Source: Macrocystis pyrifera (taxonomy: Eukaryota; Sar; Phaeophyceae; Laminariales; Laminariaceae). From it: DNA of 64,000 nucleotides. The stretch is taken from the NCBI GenBank assembly GCA_031763025.1, contig JASSKH010000025.1, positions 3,844,001-3,908,000 of the forward strand, written 5' to 3'. The first letter of the stretch is position 1, and every line of letters begins with the position of its first letter. Positions 34,071 through 44,387 of this stretch are shown piece after piece. The notes beneath the pieces are model-generated. The model had not been told where the DNA came from. It saw only the letters and a program-made list of their open reading frames with translations, and did no database searches. Both the position numbers and the translations under genes were made by a program.

Positions 34071-35386
34071 GCCGGCCCATCTGCCTTTCGCTTACTCTTG
34101 CGTCTGCTCAGCACGCACTTCGACCACGGCGACCAAGGCCGCGCATTCGAGAAGCTTCAGGCGTTCGGAGTACCAACGGGCACGGTGTATTCAACACTTT
34201 TGCGGGCTTTGAGGCAGTTGACATCCGTGGTACAAGGTTCTGAAAAGGTCTTTAAGCCTAGCGACGCCATGGTCTTAGAGGTAGTGCGGACCAGTATTAG
34301 TAGACAGTTTCCTGCTTTGACTCCGGTTGTGTACCCGGGTGAATTGATGACTGCGGTGAGACCTTTCCCTTCGGCCTCGGCCATGTGGCAGGCTCATGAA
34401 GCGTACGCTACGAATAACACACCTGCAATAAATGGCGAAAATAATTTTCCTATACCTCCCCAGGAGGCCGCACGACGTTTTCGTCGTCCCCGCCGTCATC
34501 GGCTCCTGCTCAGCAGACGCATTCGCGCAACTATTCCAACCCAAACCAACAAGGCTCCCAACGCAACCCCTATGTCATTAACGTATCTACGTCCCCAGAC
34601 ATTGACCCTTTCACTCTGAGTTACGACCACCGGTCTCTCGAACACTTCGACGAAGTGTACATGGTGTCCACCACGTTTTTGACCACCGACCCCCCCCTCT
34701 GGAGCCCTCTCCTTGGCGCTACTGCCAGAGCGACTGCTCTTCGCACATGGCGTGGCGTATGCCTCAACTGCGACGGACAGGACGACAGCGTAAAGATGTG
34801 TCAGAGTCCCTTCATAAACAAGTCAGGTGTGCTCAATTCTCGGCTCGGCCAGCTCAACGACGGAGGCTACGTTTTGCAACAGTGGCAACAACGTGTGCTC
34901 TCATACCGTCGGGAACAATATGAACGCCATACTCATCGGAACTCGAACTCTTATTCCAACCGTTCCAACTCGAGCGGACACAACTCTGCCGGCAATTCCA
35001 ATAACAACCGCCGGTCCAACTCCCATTCTAAAAACGAGCGCTCCCACGGCAACTCCCACCGTACTGCAGGCTCTCAGTGGACAAACTACTCTCCCAACAA
35101 CCACCACTTTCGGGATAATTCGGCACCAAAGCTCAACCCCCCCTCCCCTCCAGGACCTCCCTCATCTCCCCTCACCGTAACCGGTCCGACAACCCAGACC
35201 CCCACTACCCCAACAGCATGCTCCTCGGTCCTTGACAACACGGAGTCAATCAAACCTCCCGGCAACCGGGCACCTTCCGTACTAGCTGACCAGCCGATGG
35301 TGAAGAACCGCTCGCGACTTCACCAACGGCACTACACGCGACCGCGCCGGGGACCTCTCTGGACCCTCGGGCAGCGTATTGTTTAG
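34039..35386 (+). pseudogene. Gag C-terminal region, copy B, altered zinc knuckle
   Basis: Carried in two frames (33735-34619, then 34655-35386) with an indel near 34440-34620. The capsid-like helices match copy A. The knuckle reads C-x2-C-x4-D-x4-C: the zinc-binding His of copy A is Asp here. The Asn/Ser-rich tail and the terminal LGQRIV-stop are conserved. The stop is followed by GAGCCGTCGGCTC and a C/T-rich spacer, as in copy A. Confidence 0.75.
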
Positions 35387-35484
35387 GAGCCGTCGGCTCT
35401 CCCGACCCCTCCCCCTCTTTTTCCCCCCCTTCTAACCTATCTTCAAGATCAGCCCCTGGATCTAGGGTTGGCTCCCTTGTTCAA
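35387..35484 (+). promoter_or_regulatory. Gag/pol junction, -1 frame overlap
   Basis: Pyrimidine-rich stretch between the gag stop and the first pol Met. The pol frame is open across it and back into the gag 3' end for at least 60 nt, in the -1 frame relative to gag. The same offset exists in copy A (27497-27594). The inverted GAGCCG/CGGCTC directly after the stop could form a small stem. This is consistent with programmed -1 frameshifting or reinitiation. I could not identify a slippery heptamer. Confidence 0.4.
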
Positions 35485-36836
35485 ATGGTTGGTTTGAGGT
35501 GTGGGCGGCAGGAGGCGGGCACACCGAGCACTCCCTCAATGCTTCCCTCGGTGTCCCCAGTCGATGCGCGACGCCGCACCTTGCCCAACATTACCGAAAT
35601 GTCTGCAGATCTTGCCAGTCTTGTGGGCGACCCGACAACAACGGCCAACAGCGGTATCTACTCCCTCTCCGGCTCTGTTCCTCCCCCAGGGCCATCGACT
35701 CCCAACTCATCTACGTCCTCTGACGAACGATGTTATCGGCACACGTCAACCGGCGTCCGTCGACCCCGGACAGCACATACTTCGACCTCCGTTGGTTCTG
35801 CAGGATCTCCCGGACTCGTAGCTGCCCCCCCGTGCTGACCACACCACTCTCCCTGGGCCCAAGGGACGGTTTTCCCGCGGATTCAACCGCGGAAGACTCG
35901 ACCAAGTCACCAAGAATATGCCAGGAGCCACCTGTACCGACACCCACGCCCCGGTCACGGACAACTACAGGTACCGCATTTTCTTCCGAGCTGCTCCCCC
36001 CTCCGCATACGTTAAATGCTGATAGCAGGGACCCCCAGGGTGCTCCGTCACGAGCGTCTCGCCGTCATGTACATCCTCCCGGGGCCTCGTCGCAATCGAC
36101 CTTACCCCACACGTTTTCGGGGATCGAAGTCGTCTCACCCACGCCTTCCCCGACAACGTCCCACACAACGTCCCCCTCTCCACTCCCCTCGACCCTGACC
36201 CCCTCCCAAATTCGTTTTGTTTGGGTTCATTCCTCGGTATTTTCCCAGTGGTACCCTTCGACGTTCACCGTAGACAACGAGCACTACAACTGTGCGGAAC
36301 AGTACATGATGTCGGAAATGACCAAGCTTTTCGGCGACATAGCAACTCGCCGGAAGATCATGTCCTCTCCGAATCCCGCACAACAAAAACGCCTCGGCCG
36401 CTCCGTCTCCAATTGTAATCAAGAGCTTTGGATACAGCATAGGTACGACATCGTTTTCAAGGGCAACCTCGCCAAGTTTTCGGCTCCCCCTTTACTACAA
36501 CAGCTCGTACACACCAGCGACAAGTTCCTCGCCGAAGCAAGTCCTTACGACCTCGTCTGGGGCATCGGCTTCAGGTGTGACGATACACGAGCCTTACAGC
36601 CTCCACATTGGCCGGGACTCAACCTGTTGGGCGACATCCTCATGAAGATCCACCACCAGCTTGCCTCCCCCCCTCCACTCCCGCCCGCCCTCCGCGCGTC
36701 TCGCGTCTCACCCTCCGAAAATGGGATCCAGGAGATCAGCGCAAACGTTCCAGCTTCTACACCGCACTCCACGCTGGATCGCCTACTGCCCCCTTTCCTT
36801 CCCTTCAGCCACCCCTCCGCACGCACTGGTCTCTGA
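35485..36836 (+). CDS. NADAR domain segment of pol, copy B
   Basis: The Ser/Thr/Pro-rich linker begins at 35485 and changes frame near 35825. The frame at 35730-36836 carries the NADAR domain at about 36213-36662. All signatures of copy A are retained: the CAEQYMMSE helix, KRLGRSVSNC, the FKGNLAKFS strand, EASPYDLVWGIGF and GLNLLGDILMKIHHQL. I count about five amino-acid differences from copy A over roughly 150 residues (for example KAKLFGDTA versus MTKLFGDIA), none in those signatures. A 2-nt deletion just after the domain shifts the protease into the next frame. Confidence 0.85.
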
Positions 36837-37231
36837 TATTTCGTCCGGAGCTGCTCTCCCTCCTGCGCTCCCCTCCCTCATTGCCGAACACCGACCAGGC
36901 CTCTCGAGCGGTATCGTTACCGTCGACGACGCCTTCTTCACGACCAGGATTAGAGTACACAGTGGACCCTCCGCACACAAACGCTACGGCCTTGTAGCTA
37001 TCTTGGACACCGGCTCCCCCCAGACCTTCATCTCCGCTGAATCTTGGGCCCGTATGAAGCGCAACAACGCTGCGTCGGACATCTGTGAACGACACGCTCT
37101 CCCTCGTTCGTGGGGCGGCTTAGGTAAATCCGCTCCGCTCCTCACGTCGATTTCCGTCCGACTCAGCATCCGGTTCTTGCGCGACAGCACTCCCTCCGCC
37201 GAGATCGCCGTATGGGCGTGCATCGTGCCAC
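36661..37231 (+). CDS. Aspartic protease segment, copy B
   Basis: Frame 36661-37482 carries VTVDDAFFTTRIRVHSG and then LVAILDTGSPQTFIS, a retropepsin active site with DTG at 37006-37014. Pol continues in a different frame from 37232, so another indel lies in the overlap. Position between NADAR and RT matches copy A. Confidence 0.75.
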
Positions 37232-39587
37232 ATGGGACTATGCAACACCCCGTTCTACTGGGACGCGATAGCTGGATGCGGTTCGAACAACGCACGTACG
37301 CAACCCTTGCCTCGCCTCCCCTCGCGACCGCTCTTTGGAGAGCTTTCCCTAACCGCTTCTTGCAAGCCTCGCCTCTCCACTTTCATCCAAGACAACCGAC
37401 CTTCTCCCGACACTCTACACCTCGAGTTCGCCGGCGCTCACGCAGTCTCACTTTCGGCTACGCCGTCTCTCGTCCAGGTTAATCTGGTGCGTCCCTCCGG
37501 CATTCCGGCACCCTCCGGCCACTACCTCGTTGGCATGCTTCCCCGCGACGGCCTTGACTCCGAAACCGAAATCTTCGTCGCCAACGGCTACCAGAACATC
37601 CCGCTCTCGAGATTCATTGATCTTAAACCAGGCGACCTTCTAGGGACTTCCTCCTCTCCCCTCATACTAATTCCGGTCTCAGCACTGCAAGGTCTCCGCG
37701 CAACGTCACCTCCGGCCTCAGCTGTTATCGACGTTCACTCCCTGCACGACAACATCCCCGTGCATGACGACGGTACACTCCCCGCGGATCTCCCCAAGAC
37801 CCCTTGCCCCAAACTCCTGGAACGCCTAACTGCCGACCAACGGACAAGCTTCCTCCGCCTCTGGGACCGACGTCCGCTATACTTTCGTGAAATATCCTTC
37901 GACCTCCGCGGTTCTGGTTGGTCCCCTTCGGTCATCACAGCTCTGGGGGACGTTCTTTGCGAGTTTCCCGACGTTTTCTCCACGTCCAAAACCGACTTCG
38001 GCTCGTGCTCCCTTATTCCGTTCAAGATTTCCGTCCCCCCGGATGGCGCCCCCGTCTTTTCCCGCCCTTACCGCATCAACCCTATCCTCGCCAAAACGGC
38101 CGACGCTGTGCTCGACCAATATCTGGCTGCCGGTCTGATCCAACACTCCACTTCCCCATACGCCAGCCCTATGGTCGCCATTCCCAAGAAAGACGGCAAT
38201 GTTCGGATAACCGTGAACTTCAAAAAGCTTAACACCATCAGCTCCCTGGGCCAACTGCCCATCCCCCGCGTCGACGAGGTTCTCGGCCCCCTCGGTAAAC
38301 GCCGCATCTTCTCCCTGTTCGATCTCGTGTCTTCGTTCCACCAAATCAACATCGACAAGGACACCATCTTCTGCACGCCCACCCGACTCTTCGAGTGGCT
38401 TGTCATGCCCCAAGACAGAAGCACCGCGCCCGGCTGGTTTGCCAAGGTCATCAACGAGGTCATCAAAGACCTTGACCGCGTAGCGGCCTACCTCGACGAC
38501 GTCATAGTTTTCAACCCCGACCTCGCGGCCCACGTCGCCAATATCCGCTCCCTTTTCGAACGCCTGCGAAAACACAACCTCAAGCTATCCCCGTCCAAAG
38601 CCAAGCTTGGCGCTACCAGCGCCGACTTTTTGGGACACACCATTTCCTCCTCCGGCGTTAGCCCTAACGCCGACAAAGTTGCCACCCTAACTCAGATGCC
38701 CATGCCTACGAACACCAAGCAAGTGCGCTCACTCCTCGGAGGCATTGGATACTACCGTACATTCCTGAAGAATCTCTCCACTCGGCTCCGACGCATTAGC
38801 ACCCTGCTCAAACAAGGCGTTAAGTTCGTTTTCACCCCGGAAATGGAAACTATCGTTGGCCAGATCCTCCACGAACTCGCTACCCCTCCGATCTTGGTAT
38901 ACCCAGACTGGGATGCTGTTGCCGACAACTCCCGACCTTTTCGCCTCTACTGCGACGCCAGCATCGACGGCTTTGGCGCGACTCTCGAACAAGAACAACT
39001 CGACGCTTCCGTCCGTCCCATCGTCTTTATCAGCCGCACCACTCGCGACAACGAACGATCTTGGACCCCCCTCGACCTCGAAGCCGGTAGCATCGTTTGG
39101 GCCATGAAACGCCACCTCGGGTCCACCAAGTTCCACATCTACTCTGACCACAAGACACTTGAGAGTATCGCTAACGCCCGTGAACACAATGCTCGCGTCC
39201 AACGCTGGCTGGAATTCCTCTCCGCCTACTCCTACACCTTGGAGTACCGGAAAGGCTCAGCTAATGGTAATGCCGACTTTCTGTCGCGACTTCCACGACC
39301 AGCGACCGATCTCGACCGCACCGGACCCAACCGCCTCACTCCTCCCGACACCATCGGTATCTACCATATCCAAGCCTGCGGTTTTACTCCGATCGACCCC
39401 TTCACCCCGGGCATCGGTTTGGGTGGGCTTGTCCCACCCTCAACCGCTCCCTGGGACACCATCCCACCACTCCCTTGCACCGAAAACGACTTTGGCGATT
39501 TCCGCCGACACGGACCACGGATGGACAACTCGGACTTGGTTCTTACCCCCTGCTCTACTATGACTTCTACCGCCGTTCAAGATCTCG
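37232..39587 (+). CDS. Ty3/gypsy reverse transcriptase and RNase H (NADAR element)
   Basis: First part of a 1,031-residue frame. After the protease tail comes RT: RPYRINPILAKTADAVLDQY entry, PKKDGNVRITVNFKKLN, motif A FDLVSSFHQI, a motif B-type region, motif C AYLDDVIVF with both Asp present, FLGHTISSSG and YYRTFLKNLS connection. RNase H follows with its acidic residues: LYCDASIDGFG, DLEAGSIVWA, IYSDHKTLE and NADFLSRLP. This is the best-preserved RT in the window. The first third shares the inverted repeat with copy A up to 37801. Confidence 0.9.
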
Positions 39588-40181
39588 CCGCTGGATCACC
39601 TCGCAGTCTTCCCGCCGGCCCCCGCTTTGCCCAAGACACTGCCGCTGGATCGCCTCGCAGCCTTCCCGCCGGCCCCCGCTTTGCCCAAGACACTGCCGCT
39701 GGATCGCCTGACAGCCCTCTCGCCGGCCTCCGCCTTGCTCAAGCTCCCGCCGCTGGTCCTCCTCACAGCCCTCCCGCCGGCCCCCGCCTTGCTCAAGATC
39801 CCGCCGCTGGACCGCCTCGTAGCCTTCCCGCCGGCCCCCGCCTTGCTCAAGATCCCGCCGCTGGACCGCCTCGTAGCCTTCCCGCCGGCCCCCGCCTTGC
39901 TCAAGATCCCGCCGCTGGACCGCCTCACAGCCCTCCCCCCGGCCTCCGCCTTGCTCAAGATCCCGCCGCTGGACCGTCTCGCAGCCCTCCCGCCGGCCTT
40001 CGCTTTGCTCAAGATCCCGCTGCTGGACCGCCTGGCAGCCCTCCCGCCGGCCTTCGCCTTGCTCAAGATCCCGCTGCTGGACCGCCTCGCAGCCCTCCCG
40101 TCGGCCCCTTCCTTGCTCAGAACCCCGCCGCCGGTCCGCCTCGCAGTCTGTCCACCACCCCCCGCTTTGCTCAAGACCCCA
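39588..40181 (+). repeat. 54-bp tandem repeat x11 coding 18-residue units
   Basis: Eleven 18-residue units of the type AAGPPRSLPAGPRLAQDP between RNase H and integrase, in frame with both. The 594-bp array has no stop in several frames, which explains long spurious open frames on both strands. Unit-to-unit variation (S/P, R/H/D/G, L/F) shows it has been diverging, not freshly amplified. Confidence 0.95.
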
Positions 40182-40327
40182 CCGTCAACTCGCTTCGCAG
40201 CGCCTTCGTCGGTCACCTCTCTATCCTCGACTCCATCGCCGAATCGCCTTTCAGCTCCGAGAAAGCCGCCGTGACCGCTGGCGCTCCTGCTGGTGTGGCG
40301 TTCAGGCCACCCTTCGTCCCCCCATAG
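40182..40327 (+). CDS. End of RT-RNase H frame, in-frame TAG before integrase
   Basis: The frame ends in TAG at 40325-40327. The integrase frame beginning at 40334 is the same frame, so only this one stop separates the two parts of pol. It may be a simple lesion; suppression cannot be judged from one copy because copy A lacks this region. Confidence 0.6.
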
Positions 40328-40333
40328 CCCACC

Positions 40334-41830
40334 TTGGGCGTCTCACCTTCGTCCACTCCTCGTACCTCGTCAAGCCTAATTTCTTCTCGGACCCGTCGCC
40401 GTTCTGCCGCTGCTGCAGGGACCCCCCTTACTCCTACAGACTACGGATTTGGCCGTCGATCGTCAACTACGGCAGTCACAAGGCCTTCACCAACCCACCG
40501 CCGTCCACCTGCCGTCGCACCCAGGCCACTGCCTCGGCGACCGGATGCAGTTCGTCGCGGCGCTGCTCAAGACTCGCCCTCACCAGCGACTCCAGCCGGC
40601 GCTATGCCACCAGTGCCCCTGCCACCACCACAGTCCACCGCCCCAGGGCCTTTTCCCCCGCCCTCCCCTACTGAGTCACTCCCACTACCTGAACCCGTTG
40701 TCCGGTCTGCTGACGACCTACACCTTAGTTCCTGCGTTGAGCGTTATACCTCCACCGATTGGGCGCGCGAACAACGCACCGAACCCCTTTGCTCAGCTAC
40801 CATACGATATCTTTCCTTGGGCTCACCTTCACCACCACCGGGCGACCTCTCAGACTACATTCCCTCGACCCGTCGCCAACTTTTCTCGAAGGTCCTCGCC
40901 TTCGCCGCGAAATGCCAGCTGCATAAAACCGACGACGAATCAGTCCTTCTCGTTTCTCGGACACTCAGCAAGCTTATGCGGTTCTACTGGTGGATCGGCG
41001 TGGACATCTCCACCCCCTGGTGGCTCCGCCGCTGGCTCAAGCGTCAGGCGCGAAAGTCTTCGCGCCAAACAATTCGTTGGCCCACCCTCTCCCTGCCGCT
41101 ACCTAACGGCCCCGGTATACTCGTCAGCGTCGACTATTTCGGGTCCTTACCCATCACGCCTCGGGGCAACGCCTACGTCCTGCTTTTCACCGACCGTTTC
41201 AGCCGCCGCGCCGACATGTACGCCACTCCTGAAGCCGAGTTCACAGCATCCGGCACGGCCGACATGCTCGTCGATCGCTACATCCCTCTCTGGGGATACC
41301 CCGTCACTCTCCTTTCTAACAACGGCTTTCAATTCTGCGCCAAACTCTCCCGTGCCCTCTACGAACGCCTCGGCATTTACAAAATCTCCACGAGTTCCTA
41401 CCACCCATGCACCAACGGCGGTGTCGAACGCGTCAACCACATCATGGCCTTGATGCTCGCCATGGTCGGCAACGAACTAAAAACCGATTGGGACTTGCAT
41501 CTCCCTCACATCGAAAACACCTACAACAACTCCGTCAGCGCCGCGACCGGGCTGGCCCCCAACGAAGTACACATTGGCCGACTGCCACGCCTCCCCCTCT
41601 CCGTGTTCGACTCTCCCAACATTGGCAGACATCAAAGCCTCAACCGGGACCAGCTCGCTTACATTGACCTCGCTACTGCTCGCCAGCAACGCGCCTACCG
41701 CGCCGTCCGGGAACTCCACGCGGTCTACGTCTCACGCCTCGACTGCCGCAACGCCCCCATCATGGACGCCCTCCGCCTTTCCCCTCCGTTCTCTGTCGAC
41801 GGTTGGACATGGATCTACAACACCGCTGCT
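40334..41830 (+). pseudogene. Retroelement integrase with altered catalytic and zinc residues
   Basis: A Pro/Ser-rich leader of about 130 residues is followed by the integrase zinc-binding region and core. The HHCC module is degraded: the expected Cys pair before QARK is replaced by Trp and Arg. The core reads VSVDYFG (first Asp), LLSNNGFQF where the second Asp should be (Asn codon at 41318-41320), and NGGVERVNH (Glu). It continues NTYNNSVSAATGLAPNEVHIG, typical of Ty3/gypsy integrases. The frame is lost near 41830. This copy is unlikely to integrate. Confidence 0.85.
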
Positions 41831-42775
41831 ACTATTTGCAGGCACCGACGCCACCGTTCTCAAGACCAAACTCTCCTTCAGCTGGATTGGCCCGTTCAAC
41901 ATTCTTGCCGTGGGCCCAGCACCAGCCTCAGCCGTTCCGGATGGACGGCCCCTTCACGACAAGCCCCTTTACTTCGACCTTCCCCCGGACATGCCGGGGC
42001 GAGACTCCGAGCACCGCGTCTCCGTTCTCCGCTGCAAACCCTGCCGGAACCCCGACGACATCGACGATCTCCCCAAACACCTACCGGCCGACCTAACTAA
42101 GTACGTGCTCAGCTCCTTCTCCATCAAGTCCCCGCCCTTCCACGTTAACTTCGACGACATCTCTCCACCGCCCGAACGCCTCGAGGTCGATCAGATCTCG
42201 AGACACCAACTCGTTCGTGGCCGGGGAGGCGTTCTCGCCGTGATGTACGAAACACACTGGGCCGCACTCCTTAGCCCTTCTTGGGAACACGAACGAGCCC
42301 TACAGCTCCACCGATTCCACATCCTCCGCTATTGGTCGGGCACCCGTTCACAGCACCGTCAGACCAACCGTTTATACCGCCAGATGCGCATCGGGACCGC
42401 TCACCGTGAACGTTCGCGGTCCCGGGGTGAAATCGTCCTCGCTCCCGGGTACAGCCTCGTACCACGCACACTCTGGCTTCACCGTTTCATCCCGGGGCAC
42501 ACCTCTGGTACAAGGCCCGCGATGGTCTCTGGTGGTTGGGCAAAGTTGCCCCGCGCCCCTCGACCGACACCTCCTCCGCTCATTCCTACATCGCCCACTT
42601 CCTCGACGACCCGGGCCCGATCAAGATCACACTCCTTCCGTCCCTCTACACCACTTCACGGAGCGCGACTCAAGGATCCTGGTGCCTTCAGCGTCATCAG
42701 GCCCGAGGACTAGCACGCGGAGTACTACGAAATGCTAATGCACCCCCCCCACCACTCATCCGACCGATTAGCTAA
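41760..42775 (+). CDS. Integrase C-terminal region with chromodomain-like tail
   Basis: Reading 41574-42713 carries the GPY/F-like segment (TKLSFSWIGPFNILAVGP) and a basic linker (RVSVLRCKPCRNPDD). Then comes VDQISRHQLVRGRGG...THWAALLSPSWEHERAL...FHILRYW, a chromodomain-like pattern as in chromoviruses. After another frame change, the last part (WWLGKVAP, FLDDPGPIKITL, GSWCLQRH; 42536-42775) looks like a second small chromatin- or RNA-binding module of unknown type. Assignment to chromovirus-like Ty3/gypsy is reasonable but not proven. Confidence 0.6.
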
Positions 42776-44030
42776 CCGTAGCTGATGGTCGGTGGATGGG
42801 TTAGATTGTCGTATACTAGTTTCGGGCCGGGATGTTCTGTGCGTTCGCTGTCTGGGACAAGCGTTCGTCTTGTGTGTTGATTCCATCTAGCACCCCACGT
42901 TCAGTTTGCTTCACTAGGACGCAATTCACAACAAAAAGTGTTATTGTACCTCCAGGGTCTACCTTTCTGTTGCACCTCATTTTTGCCTTGCCTTAAGGGT
43001 GGTCTTTCGGTCTGCTGGTCTTTCTTATTTTCCTCATTTCTTCTTTTTCTTTCCTTGTTGTCTCTCGTTCTTTTTCTTTTCTTTCTTCCCTTTCTTCTTT
43101 GTTCCTTTTCTTCGTTTTCTTTTTGTTTTGGTTAAAAACACCTAGCTAGAGACCTTGTTGTGTCCTTCTCGCTTTAGCTTCATGTGGACGTCGTCCCGCA
43201 TCAAGTCTGTTGCCGGCTTTTCCATTAGCTTCCTAGTTCGTGCCTTACCTTGCTCGATCTCTCCCGCCTTTCTCATAGGCCTACAACGCGGATAGCCACG
43301 AGGTTTTTCTATCGGGCCTACAGTAGCCGACCACCCCTTTGGCGTTCCTCGTATTCTACCACGGCCGACACCCTTTTCTGTCGTTGCTCTTTCGTTTCCT
43401 TCGCATTTTCCTTCTCTAGCACGAATGCTACCTGCCAGAGGCGTCTTGGCCTCATTTACGAGGTGTGGGTTGGTCTATGGTCTCATTGGGTTGTCGTTTG
43501 TTTTGAATAGCAGTATCTTCGACCCCCTCTTCCGAATTTCTAATGTCTAAGTAGCCATTTCTGTATCGTCGTGGGATCTGCATCTACGGCTATTCAGGGT
43601 GGGCTAATGTGATTGTTATTGCCCTCGATGAAATGCGTTCGAGCGCTGTTCTCAGTTTGCTTGTCTCTTTTTTTGTGAAGTCGCAGTGTAGTTGTTGAGA
43701 GCGACAGGAGAGGCCAGTCGGGACCAGCACAGACGGAACCCCAGAGTACTGTGTTTGGCTCAGGCAGAGCGTCTACTTGTTGACTATCGGTACCACTTGT
43801 TATCGTACTCGGCAGGGACATATATCCAGCAGCAGCACACGAAGACGGCACGAGCACCCGCACCAGTACCACAGCAATGGGACCGATATCATTGAGGTGT
43901 AATTGGGGTTTCAGGGCTAAATACAAGACTGTTGGCCAATGAAAAACGAAACATGAACGGGGAGAGAACTCCAACAATCAGGCAGAAAGCTGACGACTCT
44001 CTCTTAGCCAAAGCAAAACATGTCGGTTGT
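42776..44030. other. Downstream of NADAR element, no gene; polypyrimidine tract
   Basis: A strong T/C tract at about 43005-43130 (TTTCTTCTTTTTCTTTCC-like). No purine-rich PPT and no copy of the 5' leader sequence could be found by eye, so the 3' LTR of the element is not identified. Short open frames lack domains. Confidence 0.4.
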
Positions 44031-44317
44031 TTATTACAACAAGTAAACTACAGATTGACCAGAGATCTCTGTACCGCGAATAGTTGTTGTTGGCGAAATG
44101 AGAACTGAGGTGGATGCATGCTCTGGGGGGCAAGAGCTTGCCGCCGGCGTCCTACGGTATCCTCCCAAACCTGAAAAAAAGCCCATTTTTTTGTTGTGTG
44201 TTGTTACACATTCGACCGATTGACGTATTTTCAACTGCCGGATTATTTTTGCGAGTACCGAAACCTTCGATGAGAATCGCAAAATACAAATAAAGGCGAA
44301 AAGTATAAAGTAAAAAA
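44030..44317. repeat. Dispersed repeat module (A then B) upstream of Copia element
   Basis: Module A (44108-44193; GGTGGATGCATGCTCT, GGCAAGAGCTTGCC, CGGTATCCTCCCAAACCTGA) is shared with 50285, 50705 and 50975. Module B (44195-44315; TTGTTACACATTCGACCGATTGAC, GAGTACCGAAAC, AAATAAAGGCGA) is shared with 49790-49905. Confidence 0.75.
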
Positions 44318-44342
44318 CATCCAGGCTTGGACTCTACGAACA
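44318..44342 (+). repeat. 25-bp direct repeat bounding Copia element (5' copy)
   Basis: Begins CATCCAGGCTTGGACTC and ends GAACA. An identical 25-mer is at 49741-49765. Probably the 3' end of the LTR; in the 5' position the rest of the LTR is missing. Confidence 0.65.
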
Positions 44343-44387
44343 CACTAGTGTACTTGAACGTTTGAGGTCCGGCACAAGAAGCCCACG

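Larger units (their letters stand above)
32621..37801 (+). repeat. Right arm of giant inverted repeat (retroelement copy B)
   Basis: Mirror image of 25181-32573 with two large deletions (joints at about 33243 and 34039) and without the poly-C tract and MITEs. Beyond 37801 the element continues uniquely through pol to about 42.8 kb. Confidence 0.9.

Noticed and set aside
37877-38575. Minus-strand frame of 232 residues opposite RT
   Set aside because: It is the antisense of well-recognised RT codons in a GC-rich region and has no domain of its own.
39596-40274. Long open frames in other phases over the 54-bp repeats (about 200 residues on each strand)
   Set aside because: The array is a multiple of three and lacks stops, so any phase stays open. 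The RT-RNase H phase is the one continuous with recognisable domains.
42776-44030. 3' LTR of the NADAR element
   Set aside because: No match to the 5' leader arms was found by eye, and the prominent tract is pyrimidine- rather than purine-rich.
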